Below the pieces are notes generated by a model. It saw nothing but the letters and a program-made list of their open reading frames with translations. It was not told the origin of the DNA and searched no databases. The position numbers and the translations under genes were made by a program. From contig CAIRES010000043.1 in the NCBI GenBank assembly GCA_903877645.1, forward strand, positions 1 to 64,000: a stretch of DNA of 64,000 bases, given 5' to 3'. Source of the DNA: an uncultured Bacteroidota bacterium. Lineage in GTDB: Bacteria; Bacteroidota; Bacteroidia; Chitinophagales; Chitinophagaceae. This document shows, piece after piece, positions 63,997-64,000 of this stretch (within the stretch, counting starts at the first letter, position 1; every line of letters begins with the position of its first letter).

Positions 63997-64000
63997 TTGC

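Overview
The window comes from a Bacteroidota chromosome, most likely of the Chitinophagales/Chitinophagaceae type. The evidence is: C-terminal type IX secretion (T9SS) sorting domains, SBBP and NHL beta-propeller proteins, DUF2911 and DUF3810 proteins, Bacteroidota-style TAnnTTTG -7 promoter elements, a DUF2683/YoeB toxin-antitoxin pair and many short secreted lipoproteins. No rRNA, tRNA, CRISPR array, phage or insertion sequence was recognised. The genus call is an inference.

Layout. 1-2735: the first 911 codons of a large secreted NHL/Ig-like repeat protein that runs off the left edge. 2971-7564: a cyanophycin locus with synthetase, cyanophycinase and isoaspartyl peptidase, enough to make and fully break down the Asp-Arg storage polymer. 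7711-12699: a lipoprotein, a HAD phosphatase and a tandem pair of M16 peptidases (one active, one pseudo-enzyme). 12782-17766: a DUF433 protein, ligA and an AT-rich three-gene restriction-modification (R-M) cassette whose methyltransferase carries a C-terminal nuclease-like fold. 17858-21729: a ComEA-like protein, an acyl-CoA dehydrogenase and nadB. 21783-23781: a T9SS cargo gene that has lost its 5' end against an internal fragment of a NACHT NTPase gene. 23794-28905: recF, pdhA, a TPR protein, ribH and a sodium:solute symporter with a tiny coupled membrane protein. 29147-41597: mostly envelope and secreted proteins (PKD lipoprotein, LmbE-type deacetylase, SBBP protein, TPR/beta-barrel protein, NlpC/P60 hydrolase, secreted adenosine deaminase). 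41728-43736: a second R-M pair (m5C methyltransferase plus BsuBI/PstI-family endonuclease). 43805-50501: a GT22 glycosyltransferase, a DUF3810 protease-like protein, the toxin-antitoxin pair and a B12-dependent mutase subunit. 50516-58133: a signalling block of histidine kinases, rpoN and an NtrC-type sigma-54 activator broken by an in-frame amber codon. 58186-63996: an M32 carboxypeptidase, holB and a tail-specific S41 protease.

Main points for follow-up: the doubly truncated NACHT fragment at a gene junction (real rearrangement or assembly chimera); the amber codon that splits the sigma-54 activator next to rpoN; the methyltransferase with a degenerate staphylococcal-nuclease-like tail; the cyanophycin synthesis/degradation cluster; four intergenic arrays of exactly five heptamers (period 7) plus one period-8 array that overlaps the ligA stop codon; and two short membrane-protein genes of 30 and 34 codons that are easily missed. 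I see good accessory modules but no clear case for an entirely new multi-gene system.
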